A DNA stretch of 64,000 bases from an uncultured Paracoccaceae bacterium (GTDB lineage Bacteria; Pseudomonadota; Alphaproteobacteria; Rhodobacterales; Rhodobacteraceae): the NCBI GenBank assembly GCA_937927675.1, contig CALBSG010000159.1, positions 30,187 to 94,186 on the forward strand. Reading direction: 5' to 3'. Within the stretch, counting starts at the first letter, position 1. Every line of letters starts with the position of its first letter. Shown piece after piece: positions 15,001-21,297 of this stretch. The notes beneath the pieces are model-generated. The model was not told the origin of the DNA. It searched no databases and saw only the letters and a list, made by a program, of their open reading frames with translations. A program made the translations under genes and the position numbers.

Positions 15001-18000
15001 TGAAACGGTGGCGCGAGGCCTGGTGGCGCTGGCGCAGGCGGATACAGCCGGGGTTGACCGGTTGACGCTGCGGGCGGATGCCGCCAACGCACTGAGCGGT
15101 GCCATGACGACGGCCATGATCGGCGGGCGCGTGTTCCAGCAGATCACCGGGCTGGATCAGCCCGACAACAGCGTGACGGTGCAAACCGCGGCTGGTCCGC
15201 TCTCTCAGGTCAAGGGGATCCACGCAACTGCGATGGAAATCACCGAGATCCTGCTTGGCGCGGGCAAGGACAGCTTCGCCTTCGGCAATCTGGCGCAGGC
15301 GTCCGACAATGCCACGCTGGCCGCGATGGTGATCCTGCAGGCTGGCGGCGGTGATGACGCCATCTCGGCGCAATCCGTGCTGGGCCAGCAGGCGCTGGTG
15401 CTGTTCGGTGATGCCGAGCGCAGCGAAACTGCCTATGGCACCACCCGTCCGACAGGCGCGGATTCCATCGATCTCAGCAAGCACGGCTCTGGCACCATTC
15501 TGGTCGATGCCGGCTTGGGGACCGATACTGTGCTTGGCGGCGATGGCAGCCTAATCGCACTGGGCGGAGACGGCGCGGATACGCTGCAAGGCGGAGCGGG
15601 CTGGTCGATGCTGGTGGGTGACGCAACCCTGCTGATCGACCGCAGCCAAGGGCTGGCCAGAATCGAGGCGGCCGCAACTGCCGGCAATGACCGGTTGACC
15701 GGCGGAACTGGCACCCAGATCGTGGTTGGCGACAACCTTGTAAGCGGTGCGTTCGGCGTTCTGACGCGGCCGACCACGCTGACCTCGACCGGGGCTGGCG
15801 GCGCTGATGTGATCGCGACGGTGCATGTTGCCGCGATCATCCTGGCGGGCGGCGGTGCCGACAGCATCACTGCGACCGGAGCACAGGCAATCCTGGGCGA
15901 TACCGGCACCGTGACGCTGGCAGCCGATGGGCGTGCTCTGCGCGCGGTTTCGGATGGCGCGGCTGGCGGCGCTGCAGATCGTATCGCGCTGGCGGATGCC
16001 GGTGCGGTGGTGATCGGCGGCGATGGCGCGGATCTTATCTCTGCGACCGGTGGGGTGAATATCCTGCTGGGCGATGATGGTGACATCACCTTCGCCGCGA
16101 CCGGTGCAGACCGGGTTGAATCGCTGTGGACCGCACGGGCAGGCGCCGACACGCTTACCGGCGGCACCGGACGTGACCTGATCCTTGGTGGTGGCGGTAC
16201 AGACCGTATCAGCACCGGCGAGGGCGAAAATATCGCCTTCGGCGACAACGCGATCCTCAGCGGTCTGGCTGCCATGATCGCGGCCGGGCAACTGTTGCCG
16301 CGCGAAGGCGCGAGCCTGGTGATCCTTGCGGTGGCGAGCGATGCCGCAATGGGCGCAGGCGACAGCATCAGCGCCGGAAATGGCCGCAACCTCATGGTTG
16401 GTGGTCAGGGCGCGGATACGATTCTGGGCGGTGCGGGCGACGACGACATTCTGGGCGGACATTTCATCGATGTCGCCCGGCAGAATGTGGTCCTGCTGGC
16501 GCTGGCGGACGGCAACAACGTGATCGACGCGGGTGCGGGCGATGACGTGGTGCTGGCGGCACATGGCCTGATCCAGATCAGCGCCAACAACCTTGACCTC
16601 CGGCTGCGCGACACTGGCGGCTCGGTGGTGGCGGATCCGACTGGCCGTCTGGCCCGGCGTATTCTGTCCTATACCGATCCGCAGGCGACGGTCGGCCGCT
16701 TCGGCGCCAATATCGTGGCGGGTGGGGCTGGCAGCGACATGCTGTTCGGTGGTCAGGGCAATGACTTGCTTTTGGGTGACGTCTCGCTGGTGTTTGCAGC
16801 GGATGGCTCGCTTGACGGCCGGGTCGGCGCCAATGCTTCGGTTCTGACCGGCGCCAATGCCTATGGCTACATGCAGGCGACCAGCGGCAACGCTTGGACG
16901 GCCGTGCGGTCGGCGACCACCACCGCGGCGCAGGCGCTGATGCAGCGCACCGTTGCAGGTGGCACCGAATGGCTGTTCGCCTCGGCAGCAGCGGCCGATG
17001 GCGGGGCTGGCGAGGTCGTCATCGTGCGTCCTGGCAGCAGCACTTTGCCCGCGACAGCTGGCGCCGATTACATCGAAGGCGGTGCCGGAGATGACGTGCT
17101 GATCGGCAGCGCCGGTGCGTCTGACCTCATTGGGGGCAGCTCGCGCAGCTTTGGCGCGCTCATCGGGGCGGCGGTTTCGGCCAAGAGTGCGGCGCGACTT
17201 GCAGGGGCAGATATCCTGCTGTCTGGCAACGCCGATCTGAAGACTGCACCTGTTGCTGGTTCCGCCTTGTTGGCGGGCAACGGTGATATCTGGAAGATCG
17301 TCAACGGTAATCAGTTTGCCACGGCCGGAACCGTGACCGGGGTCGCACAAGCGATCATCAAGCGTGCCATCGAGATCGCCGAGACCGAGCCTGATCCGAC
17401 CGCCATCTCGCGGCTGTTCAGTGCCTCGCTTGGGGATACGGTGGTTGCAACGCAACTGGCCGACCGCACCTACGGCTCTACCGCTGCTGGGCGTCTGGGG
17501 GCCAATGGTGCCGGGCAGACCACAGTGGTTACCAGCCGCAAGGTGGATCTTACCAAGCTGGTCAATGTGATCGACCGCAGCGGTCCGCAAATCAGCGCGG
17601 CGACCATGTCCAACACGGGCGTGGCGGTGACGGCTTCGGCAGCCAAGAGTTCCGGTGCCAAGGCGTCTGGGCCGCTCTATCTTTACAACGCGGCCTCGGG
17701 TGGTTTTGCTTCGGCAAGCCCCAGCCGCCGTCCGGTCACCTCGGGCGCCAAAGCGGTCACCGATGTGGCGAATGCCTCGGGTGCTGGGTATTTCTATGTG
17801 GATAACACTGGCGCAGCCTGGTTCTATGGTGGCATCCCGACTTCGGGCGGTGGCACCGATGGCGGCGGTGGCGGCAACGGCGGTGGCGGGACGGTTGATC
17901 CCAATACCCGTGCAGTCGGCCTCTCGGGGCAGCTCAGCATTGCAGCAGCCGATGTTGGCAAGCCTGTGCGGGTGAATTTCGGTGCCAGCATCGCCAATGC

Positions 18001-21000
18001 GGTGGTGGTGGCGACCGGGACCCAGTCGAACGGCGACCCCTACACCTTGCGGATCGTGAACCGCGATGAAACTGGCTTCTCGGTGATCCTTGATGAATGG
18101 CAGTATCAGGACCATAGCCGCAGCGGGCCGGAAACCATCTACTGGCTGGCGATGGAGGCCGGGGTACATCAACTCTCCGATGGCCGTTACATCGAAGCTG
18201 GGACCATGGTCGGTGATGCCGAAGGCAGCAGCCTGACCTTCGCGGCCAAGTTCGCCAGCACTCCGGTGTTGCTGACCTCGGTGATGTCGAACTTCAACAG
18301 TGAGGCGGTTGACAGCTCACCCGTGACTGTCAGCGCCACCGGTGCGACGGTGCGACTCGAATCCGAGGAAGCCCGCGCAGGCCAAGCTGGCAAGGAGTTG
18401 GTAGGCTATATTGCCATTGCCACCGGCAACGGCACCCAGCGTATCGCGTCTGGCGTGGATTCCACCCGGCGTAACTTCGCCCTGTCCGGCACCTTCACCA
18501 ATCTGGTGGTGCTGGCCGAAGAACAGTCTGCCAAGGCTTCCGATCCTGGCAGCGTCAAGATCGGCGCGATTTCTGGCAATCAGGCTCAGTTGTTCTTCGA
18601 GGAAGAGCAATCCGCCGCGCTGGAAATCACCCATGGCAAGGAAGACCTTGGCATCGTCGGGCTGAGCGCGGGTCAAATGCTTGGGGTCCGCAAGGGCGAC
18701 GGTTCACTGGTGTCGAAGGCCGTGCTGGATCAACTGGCCGCCGGAAGCCCGACCGATGCCCCCGTGGTCGGTTCGACTGGTACTATCACCGTCGCTACCA
18801 CCTCGATCGGCAAACCTGTGCGTGTTTCGTTCGGTTCCACGATCGAAAATGCAGTGATCGCCCTGACCGGCATGGCTGCTACGACCGACGAGCCCTATAC
18901 CCTGCGCGTGCTGTCTCGCGATGCGACCGGCTTCACCTTCGTGGTGGATGAGTGGGAGTATCAGGACAACGTCCGCAGTGCCGCCGTTACGGTCAACTGG
19001 ATCGCGATGTCTGCCGGGGTCTACACCCTTGCGGATGGCCGCACGGTCGAGGCTGGCACCATGCTGGCCGATGAGACCTCGGGGTCGGTGCGCTTCGCCA
19101 CCAACTTCGTCGATGCGCCCGTTGTGGTGACCTCGGTGATGTCGGCAATCGACTCGACGGCGGTGGACTCCAGCCCGATCAGCGTCAGCTCGACCGGTTT
19201 TGAAGCCCGACTGCAAACCGAAGCGGCGCGCGCGGGCTTTGAGCGGGCGCAGGAACTGGTGGGCTATATCGCCTTCGGCCGCGGCAACAACGTCGAGTTG
19301 CTGACCTCGGGTAGCCACTTTGGCATGTCGGTTGCCTTCGACTCGCCCTTGGGCAAGCCGGTGGTGGTCGCCGATACCCAGACGATGCGTGATACCGATC
19401 CTCAATCGACCATGATCTGGACGGTCAGCAGCAAATCGGTCAACGTCTTCATCTCGGAAGAACAATCGCTGGATGCCGACCGGAAGCGCTCGCCTCTGGA
19501 TACGATCGGCATCGCCGCGGTTGATGCGGGCGGGCTGACCGGCACGCGGACCGGCGATTCGACAACAGTGACGGCCGAAGCTCTGGCACAGGCCACTGCG
19601 GCCGGTGCGGCGCTGGTGGCCCAGCAGAACGCCCAACTCGGTGCGGCAGGCAAAGTTACGGTTGCTGCGTCGAAGGTGGGTCAGTCGATACGGGTCAACT
19701 ATGGCAGCACGATCGAAAACGCTGTGGTGGTGCTGACCGGCACTACTGCCAGCGCCTTTGATCCCTATACCCTGCGCGTGCTGTCTCGCGATGCGACCGG
19801 CTTCACCTTCATGGTGGACGAGTGGGAATATCAGGACGGCAAGCGCAGCACGTCGGTCGTGGTGAACTGGGTTGCGGTTGCGGCCGGGGTGCATCGTTTG
19901 GCCGATGGTCGACTGGTTGAGGCGGGAACCCTGCTGGCAGACAGTTCCAGCGGTTCGGCTACCTTCTCGGCAGACTTCGCAAGCGGCCCTGCGGTTCTGA
20001 CCTCTGTGATGTCGTCGCTTGACAACTCGGCGGTGGATTCCAGCCCGACCGTGGTCACGGCGACCGGCTTTGAGGCTCGGTTGCAATCGGAAGAGGCCCG
20101 CCGTGCGGTGCCGCGGTCGCAGGAACTGGTGGGCTACATCGCCTTCGGCATCGCCGGAGCCACGGTGCGGACCGTCGAGGCCACGGGGACTGCCCGCACA
20201 ATCCCGTTCGGGCGCAGTTACCTGAACGCGGTCGTAGTGGCCGACAGCCAGACGCAGTTCGATACCGATCCGCAGACGGCCATGTTGGCCAGCCAGTCGA
20301 ACACAGGCGCCGCGCTGTTCTTGGCTGAAGAGGCCTCGCTCAGTGCTGACACCAGCCGCTCCACTGCCGATATGGTGGCGATGGCTGTGTTCGAGGCAGG
20401 GGCTCTGCGTGGTGAAAAGCTGGGGGCCGCCGCTTGGGTGAGCAACGCCCAACTGGCCGCTGCTGCTGCGGTTCCAGCGTTCCAGGGTATCGGTCAGTCG
20501 GGGGTTGTCAGCGTTACGGCAACGCAGGCTAAAGGGCTGATCCGGGTGGACTACCGTGCTCCGATCGAGAACGCGGTTGTGATGTTGACCGGCTCCTATC
20601 AGTCGGGCGATCCCTATACCCTGCGCGTTGTCTCGCGTGATGCCAACGGCTTCACCTTCGTCATCGACGAGTGGGCCTATCAGAACAAGCTCCGGGCTAA
20701 GACCGAAACCATCCAGTGGGTCGCCATCGCAGAGGGCACCTATCAGATGGCCGATGGTCGCACGATGCAGGTCGGGACCGTCGAGGCTGATACCACGGCC
20801 AAGGCTGTCAATTTTGCCAGCGCCTTCGCCACAACGCCGGTCGTGTTGACCACGGTGATGTCGAAGACCGATGCCAAACCGACGGACAGTTCGCCCACCA
20901 AGGTGACGAAGACCGGCTTTACTGTTGGCCTTCAGGTCGAAGACAAAGGCAGCACCACGCGCAGCAAAGAAACCGTCGGCTATATCGCGATGTCGGCGGG

Positions 21001-21280
21001 CGGAACTGCGCAGACCGGGGTGACGGCAACGCTGGGCGTCTCCAGTGCGCTGACCACCTGGGCGCCGCCGTCCAGCATTGGGCAGATGGTGGTGCTGGCT
21101 GATACCCAGACCCGCAACAAGGCTTCGGCGGTGGTGGTCAAGCTGGCCTCGATCACGACCTCGGGTGTCCAACTGTTGCTGGAGCGTGAAGCTTCGCTCA
21201 GTTCGAACCTGAGCCATCCGGTCGAAACCGTCGGCCTGATTGCCTTCCTGCGCGGCACCATCTATGGGCGCAAGCTGTGA
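2..21280 (+). CDS. Giant secreted repeat protein (adhesin/RTX-like), 5' end outside the window
   Basis: The frame is open from base 2 to the TGA at 21278-21280, so about 7,092 codons are visible and the true N-terminus lies upstream; the GTG at 86 is only the first start-like codon. The first ~15 kb encodes low-complexity beta-rich Gly/Ala/Thr/Asp sequence of the filamentous-haemagglutinin/beta-helix type. Within it are three Ig-like repeats (5.9-6.9 kb) and one H-type-lectin-like module (10.05-10.56 kb). RTX-type Gly-Asp nonapeptides appear at 9.7-9.8 kb and densely from 15.5 to 17.1 kb. A Gly-rich linker near 17.85 kb leads to four ~285-residue tandem repeats at the C-terminus. I found no cysteine anywhere. 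No C-terminal autotransporter barrel, LPXTG or PEP-CTERM signal is seen. A surface adhesin or matrix protein is the best guess; the HlyD, M50 and SecA-like genes downstream probably handle it. Possibly a LEPR-XLL-type giant protein, untestable without the N-terminus. Confidence 0.88.
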   Translation, partial: FRLKGDDSVAVTADYARGLADGKDQWSPVADATTNRTWTDGTVVVDSAGRMRVHVAPQTVNTSIHDAGWAEMTSAPLDDSFDDLRNYVVMGKKLYTLRPGMLVANTDGQIYQYKRTAPVREDADLFAINYANDANWVSLASGGATGANITVRAEMASSINAFVGAFAVAVAAGTYGLGGAGSGSQGVNIIDYDTVADVYDARLTAALGTISISAQDTSSIVADVKSASIAASLTAAGSAVAIGVSLADATIGGNVRASMRDSNVVAAKGLDILTTDNRYISVVSEASSISASTGIGAALSGGGASATITDRGTRQALLTGDGSQSVNLTGAARVLLTSESRLEANISSMSIAAGMFAVAAAGATAWVNAAGQFYARAEGVDVTAASLTVNATRLMSSQAIVTGMSIATTMGVGASVATINISSDVRAYAGGAGSTFSLGALNVSARLAAQSGRELSDVRAYASGGGLLMGVQSTNATSTNRSVVAAGLTGGSFSVSGALVVTADGSGRQIAKSRGIAAGLIGVGSTDATLNSFSTVKSTVSSNTTVLYAGSMKLAAAAVDENYFDIEAGAFGLASGAAAKGTTNSNSSVSTGFLDGSSLSDRALVTVAGTLTMAATYRAMPTGILTTSAFGAIAGSGANITHNIGGRSKGEFGDWSDVQAGAIDGIVANSLVGSSYVDAKTGGLASGASSTTDTNINFSAEFIIGKSAQLETTLGTGNLKLKTENSLIHNDRVKLVTGGAISGAGAYGNLTANDLVSQIIVSENARIFAAGTLELEATGVGQTNLQSYSETFGAATVAIGTATTIVTPIQQILFKAGSNTQAEGNIYVSAGSNKDLVLPNQSYSSRVDNFAGSAIPISDLKTVALYEADNRVHIQSGARLEGFANIDLNADGWGDVGVTGVAKATNWTSAVASALGGGNVGSGNGKRRAESFGEVINDGSIITGQRRNRILFTKVNSDGFTVIDTEKSVTSNGTTYRTTLDENGKPTISFVSARTGLQAPQFVEIEKAKANLAIYSASTNQTMKNFYNEQIARLEQELLTLGLAERRGNAVIPTAPVVEVVTIAPVNAQAGRVRVLSDYFYGNGYFDTPKSARIEIHHNSPAQLILDGLSIPMFNGGIYYNGKDITNGSTSISQVQDKAKAENDFNVGMNNQTYNSDDGLGRHASTFARPTFTLSAASLSGTSTDPEIIIDVGNIALYADPRTGAIPPAQTITIRGNVNAPTAKLTVKNPSNGGSIVITGEVMVKSLVLESKSSVSISGVQQAHIGGDPIGNFVPLYYQGIYNPEVALGHQIGRDDYSTTTGVTNIKAERVTVDAEYINLNGTIQAGSKVFNLTLDQNIANQILAAQRGGANYTTIEVASAPDFTLIYDRQSAQLIVKPLRPGGGVVDLSGRIVNTGYGRVIANGGYPEITITNNINMAQFSAQWDLVVEDLDADRRGVGQIKISDKQTGWFTLYTMNENSTVKVERDRIMGGSYSVATYGSAGGGEALIESVLPNYSPQSGLRYGWAIGQETRTRETARWEESNWLGIFNLGSKGIPVPPVTQTLSAALVPNSNYFFSAPGLTSDAYTYAYDEVITSATEWKQTYYNVRSSWYGKKTFTYQYNRNVGKFITHSHSVKADYAIDIDFLWNNQGKVEIDAKGADLIIDGRITNSLGAVILKSERDITAKSSVDPSSPTGSGQPKANILGREISLTTTGGRIGTNSTALPVTISTPPAGVSAIGYRLDASAVTGINIRQYSGLLRVGSVRAASGDNRAAVNLTGDDGIIRAAGGSHLVRGGSIGLFSSKGGIGLTGSGNDILLDSGITPDDVLTVASAGNVYLREINDENGSRSDDLRVKEISAAGQEVWINVDAGGLIDGNGKEVVDERAVSELMGTVWTDMQLTSDTGGDVKVDEAKTQLRATKTREYTTYWSWRAAQEAAYSTYWSNRATQEQAGILSDVLAGDELIAFSAEREAELLADYKAKVWTNLEPQWGLVTGTAVANSSIVVTWGTTVRTVTTAANGIWRASFTKADLDGVDLAEEPTVTGTYSELSTLRGATDAEVDAAAASLLEAYRERATAEFRLLDGVFGTNTYGAVTGTAAAGATVSVTWGDAIVSSKADIYGRWSAAFTYDQINGLSDATAPTVSTGDVATFTRGVLNSEFDSVAYLDLVLADDGLHDLLLASADTMSLLRVYTEDALKSSNVTATLARATSAQMDSAKATAATALVTAVNARSEQFRTLSVYYGETTFATLAGTGTVGATVTVVWNGVSKTGKVYEDGRWAVAFTEANIGTAVSETSVSASTGTATITKRTIAEVNSDYIVALTANEERTVEGSIKVWSSDELIYGFGGGLLKPVSDTNTAIEDANIIAGSFHFTVAGNVGLTEGQELIDLNSTLTGPQRLLLAAAERSDVNFLLTERIAATVNFSVQYNRLDRRVGTTGTAFNTIFKAGDVLQIEGRTANATETRFFTVATVTADRITFTNTGRVVGAMENNIDVHLSSISLNPMGNDATALATIDSADLRKVISVAGQKFTGFNVGDQIVLTNFSGSATGITAASKRPSVNVNTAATPYVITAIAADGSWVKFDRDLKAEAEIAINLRQNIILKWVQIQLRDDVNITVSGTVQGSAGGDTFLSSEGDIRLDLVTAGASARIKAGDNLISVLSGTTDNIRAVKSIVFEAGQGSIGSSTNRLWYDITGGSVYNMTARAAGDVWLGETQGDAMINTIFSKAGNVDFFAAGNDANIVDSANNAFVKIEANDIRLRANGSIGSLSNPFEIEARGAGTGPGTGWVTLTAGSDSDDDVFVHAPNGSLILRNIYAGGDVTLEAALSILDGVDLIDPTDPTSAEDTTSSLPRADITANSISLTAWAGQIGAAGNELDLDMSKTRDGLLTTWSGMDTYLTEAVGKGDIRLNTIGTAPIAQETTINLTGSYAMGDMVQVNVGDSRITYAVSMSDLFDADDQQLTTLEALSNIAVRLAALLNADSTIGAQIIATAQAASLTVSVRIAGVALAVAATKNGMTSGLSVQDTVPAAPGHAAYITALSGSIFNAASPGTSNVTGGKAFLFAANDIGQVDIPIQTKIGTLQGESTTGDTYLVNTGNLLIADFAGASGNTGMKAGGQIQVTAKSPITIQSDVIAVDNIIYLATDSDTNNRDNLTVKSGVTVRSTAGQVILFAGDNLTVETDAAVDGQYGISLYTDVGGAIDSEGGSVTIAGKLATGSGKAYIGTSDVSDTITITSTAQFDFGHDEVQGVMNDFVLNTGAGNDSITIAAALSADHIVISTGSGNDTLTTSAALTAIGVLGAQNARVGGDVRIDMGNDSNAADTISLGGAVSAARDVVITKLPTTQHSVVIGIDKDADPLKPAVGQVGEVTATTAQISSGEIEVFFDAPIVNPVIALTGALASSPYSLRVISTTDTGFKFRVENWTGTAASLGSSLKVNWLAVAEGTHLLSDGRVVEAKRVVASSTASAVTFDTTFTQVPVVFTSVMSGAGSEAAASEVYSITEAGMALRLKARDADTDGVAVQTVGYIALSEATTTLSGTVVAKSATLGLSNASVNYGQTFADAVTFAQRQTLADADAGAAVVVTEGSTSATLRFVEESTDGVHATETLGFAAFAKGVFPISARNPVTAALVATGENVTVERDGSLAIYTYIGSNATIDLAAANYADTTLWKPQTNAATGAGVLTLTTSTAGRVTSGRDVLIRTGGGADVLTLAGVVTSGRDVLVQTDQGADRMTTTAAITAQRHMAIEAGGGTDSLVFNAGLTTTTGRLTVDLMLGDESVSAPVPNRQVFLMTSGGLNAGTHMLVNASGIVGADITLSANATAGDDLVFRTDKGADVMTITGTVTADNVLMSLGANNDQLTITGKVVSVGGTDSTTESSATYGDITFDFGNDRDTLDKLDLFGSLDASRDLRVLKLPETTYSAVVGVAQSQKVETDQTVTVRSSSGAVIYRYIGFSAKVVDLGDLTSFTNNPSMWKAVDNFSQNSGVLTANLSEKGTVQTGRDMVVWTGGGADLWSTVGVTEVQRNLVFRMDRGLDRFVTTADVTTVDGYAAFLMGDSPLTDRGPFADKDAHPQEVVIAKKAVLTAGTDLIVSSYAEGDFQLLATGVVSAGRDVSIYSEDGRDLYDFDVTLTAGRHIVAQTGIETDRFIVGKGIEATKGAILIELDIGNERDLSLPQIFEVTDGPITAGTSLTITAAGKTPVKITTTGALTTGTSATIATGTGNDVFTHVGTIVVGSDLVVTTSTGADSVLFDGNVTTGGLVRIDLGAGPAASLTGGSNAADALQVTGDVTAGTSISLQKSGTNAAEMTLDGKLAAGSFILVSTGSGNDTITFNDTVTAATDLTVATGGGVDLVTFVKAVRAVAGDVLLNFGAVTADRSRLILSDTLRAGNNLTITNTGSGGFTATIAKAVTAGRNIVLDTGDGYDVIDSQAVLTAGRDLTVTMDGGGDALQLAKTAGFTAGGDLSVNMGDFDGIADELAVTGAMAAGGALRLSNKGSGAMTLDLTGAILTAGKGGLFIEAGDSADELGLTDVTITSGGAITIDLGGGDDIALVLRGNLTAATDLIFRMGTGNDRIGVQGATLSAARDIFDLGDGDDLLVLADLAGLHGAASVLGGKGSDTVIITRLPAQLSGDTLTIDGGDGADTVRIQTHGSDAGTGISYDIAVRDTGSGTGADLLDIRGTDQEDLFLVRDGAVALRHGTYAQLEAGTLPDSQERILYDAAQDGGLWLQTYGGADFVALDDTSTATAVDTGAGNDLVRVGQLYADRPVLRQSQSGVTQSGVLTRGVLGGGWLSRGVSHTSLVRTGDGDDSIELNANLGALRIESEAGNDDLTVRSFAAADGSGALMNGVASFAGGVGSDSVTMRGTDGADTYLVEAAGIRGAGRSLSLATAEILRLTTGAGDDTVHIHSSLKDTFTEILGGLGSDSMYVGGPVSGLRASATGALAAVTVQATDIAAYLLANKGAAAVTSVSATSLEVAGPRKLDALAGALRLDGAGQEAEAYGRPMVMVDETVARGLVALAQADTAGVDRLTLRADAANALSGAMTTAMIGGRVFQQITGLDQPDNSVTVQTAAGPLSQVKGIHATAMEITEILLGAGKDSFAFGNLAQASDNATLAAMVILQAGGGDDAISAQSVLGQQALVLFGDAERSETAYGTTRPTGADSIDLSKHGSGTILVDAGLGTDTVLGGDGSLIALGGDGADTLQGGAGWSMLVGDATLLIDRSQGLARIEAAATAGNDRLTGGTGTQIVVGDNLVSGAFGVLTRPTTLTSTGAGGADVIATVHVAAIILAGGGADSITATGAQAILGDTGTVTLAADGRALRAVSDGAAGGAADRIALADAGAVVIGGDGADLISATGGVNILLGDDGDITFAATGADRVESLWTARAGADTLTGGTGRDLILGGGGTDRISTGEGENIAFGDNAILSGLAAMIAAGQLLPREGASLVILAVASDAAMGAGDSISAGNGRNLMVGGQGADTILGGAGDDDILGGHFIDVARQNVVLLALADGNNVIDAGAGDDVVLAAHGLIQISANNLDLRLRDTGGSVVADPTGRLARRILSYTDPQATVGRFGANIVAGGAGSDMLFGGQGNDLLLGDVSLVFAADGSLDGRVGANASVLTGANAYGYMQATSGNAWTAVRSATTTAAQALMQRTVAGGTEWLFASAAAADGGAGEVVIVRPGSSTLPATAGADYIEGGAGDDVLIGSAGASDLIGGSSRSFGALIGAAVSAKSAARLAGADILLSGNADLKTAPVAGSALLAGNGDIWKIVNGNQFATAGTVTGVAQAIIKRAIEIAETEPDPTAISRLFSASLGDTVVATQLADRTYGSTAAGRLGANGAGQTTVVTSRKVDLTKLVNVIDRSGPQISAATMSNTGVAVTASAAKSSGAKASGPLYLYNAASGGFASASPSRRPVTSGAKAVTDVANASGAGYFYVDNTGAAWFYGGIPTSGGGTDGGGGGNGGGGTVDPNTRAVGLSGQLSIAAADVGKPVRVNFGASIANAVVVATGTQSNGDPYTLRIVNRDETGFSVILDEWQYQDHSRSGPETIYWLAMEAGVHQLSDGRYIEAGTMVGDAEGSSLTFAAKFASTPVLLTSVMSNFNSEAVDSSPVTVSATGATVRLESEEARAGQAGKELVGYIAIATGNGTQRIASGVDSTRRNFALSGTFTNLVVLAEEQSAKASDPGSVKIGAISGNQAQLFFEEEQSAALEITHGKEDLGIVGLSAGQMLGVRKGDGSLVSKAVLDQLAAGSPTDAPVVGSTGTITVATTSIGKPVRVSFGSTIENAVIALTGMAATTDEPYTLRVLSRDATGFTFVVDEWEYQDNVRSAAVTVNWIAMSAGVYTLADGRTVEAGTMLADETSGSVRFATNFVDAPVVVTSVMSAIDSTAVDSSPISVSSTGFEARLQTEAARAGFERAQELVGYIAFGRGNNVELLTSGSHFGMSVAFDSPLGKPVVVADTQTMRDTDPQSTMIWTVSSKSVNVFISEEQSLDADRKRSPLDTIGIAAVDAGGLTGTRTGDSTTVTAEALAQATAAGAALVAQQNAQLGAAGKVTVAASKVGQSIRVNYGSTIENAVVVLTGTTASAFDPYTLRVLSRDATGFTFMVDEWEYQDGKRSTSVVVNWVAVAAGVHRLADGRLVEAGTLLADSSSGSATFSADFASGPAVLTSVMSSLDNSAVDSSPTVVTATGFEARLQSEEARRAVPRSQELVGYIAFGIAGATVRTVEATGTARTIPFGRSYLNAVVVADSQTQFDTDPQTAMLASQSNTGAALFLAEEASLSADTSRSTADMVAMAVFEAGALRGEKLGAAAWVSNAQLAAAAAVPAFQGIGQSGVVSVTATQAKGLIRVDYRAPIENAVVMLTGSYQSGDPYTLRVVSRDANGFTFVIDEWAYQNKLRAKTETIQWVAIAEGTYQMADGRTMQVGTVEADTTAKAVNFASAFATTPVVLTTVMSKTDAKPTDSSPTKVTKTGFTVGLQVEDKGSTTRSKETVGYIAMSAGGTAQTGVTATLGVSSALTTWAPPSSIGQMVVLADTQTRNKASAVVVKLASITTSGVQLLLEREASLSSNLSHPVETVGLIAFLRGTIYGRKL
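5925..6870 (+). repeat. Three Ig-like repeats inside the giant protein
   Basis: Three ~55-65 residue units begin near 5930, 6232 and 6703. Each opens with a G-T-A/G-x-x-G/N-x-x-V-x-V-x-W pattern and carries a G-x-W motif about 22 residues later, as in bacterial Ig-like surface domains. Between them lie helical, Ala/Glu-rich stretches; the one just before the first unit (5720-5900) holds two similar segments rich in Tyr-Trp-Ser and Ala-Gln-Glu. Read from translation only; no profile search was possible. Confidence 0.6.
10051..10561 (+). repeat. Internal copy of the H-type-lectin-like module
   Basis: This ~170-residue stretch has the same order of motifs as the four C-terminal repeats: an N-P-V-I-A-L-T-G strand, a T-G-F-x-F-x-V-x-x-W core, a V-N-W-L-A-V strand, a D-G-R-V-V-E-A turn, a T-S-V-M-S motif and a V-G-Y-I-A ending. 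The T-G-F-x(6)-W and V-x-W-x-A pattern resembles H-type lectin domains. It sits about 7.4 kb upstream of the tandem copies and is more diverged from them than they are from each other. Confidence 0.6.
15536..17136 (+). repeat. RTX-type (haemolysin-like) Gly-Asp nonapeptide region
   Basis: Repeated G-G-x-G-x-D-x-L/I-x-G units occur in several clusters (around 15.54, 15.70, 16.17, 16.41, 16.73 and 17.08 kb), separated by 40-90 residue non-repeat stretches. RTX repeats of this kind bind Ca2+ in a parallel beta-roll and fold only outside the cell. Classical RTX proteins are secreted by type I systems with a C-terminal signal; here ~1,370 further residues follow the repeats, and no RTX ABC exporter is in the window. 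Confidence 0.8.
17924..21280 (+). repeat. Four C-terminal tandem ~285-residue repeats with H-type-lectin-like core
   Basis: Repeat units start near 17924, 18770, 19638 and 20491, a period of 846-868 bp. Each has a lectin-like first half (P-Y-T-L-R-V/I-x-x-R-D-x-x-G-F core, D-E-W-x-Y-Q, W-x-A-x-x-x-G, D-G-R, T-S/T-V-M-S, V-G-Y-I-A) and a second half ending in an E-E-x-S-L-type motif. Units 2 and 3 share an identical 48-bp block (18893-18940 and 19763-19810), which points to recent duplication or gene conversion. H-type lectins bind GalNAc-like sugars; sugar binding here is inference. Confidence 0.75.
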
Positions 21281-21297
21281 GATGGTTCCACCTGACC

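Noticed and set aside
9119..15484. A 2,121-codon open frame on the minus strand inside the giant gene, and similar long ones at 1943-3793, 4502-6346, 6383-9061, 15551-18172 and 18704-21379
   Set aside because: Those checked lie in register with the sense codons, so they stay open simply because the sense gene avoids TTA, CTA and TCA codons, which are rare at this GC content. The translations are rich in Arg/His/Gly, with no domain or sensible start.
15536..17136. Type I secretion of the giant protein because of its RTX repeats
   Set aside because: Not excluded, but no RTX ABC ATPase or TolC gene is nearby and ~1,370 residues follow the repeats, so I did not name it a type I substrate.
86..21280. 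GTG at 86 as the true start of the giant protein
   Set aside because: The frame is open to the first base of the window and the upstream codons read as the same kind of protein, with no ribosome binding site or signal peptide at 86.
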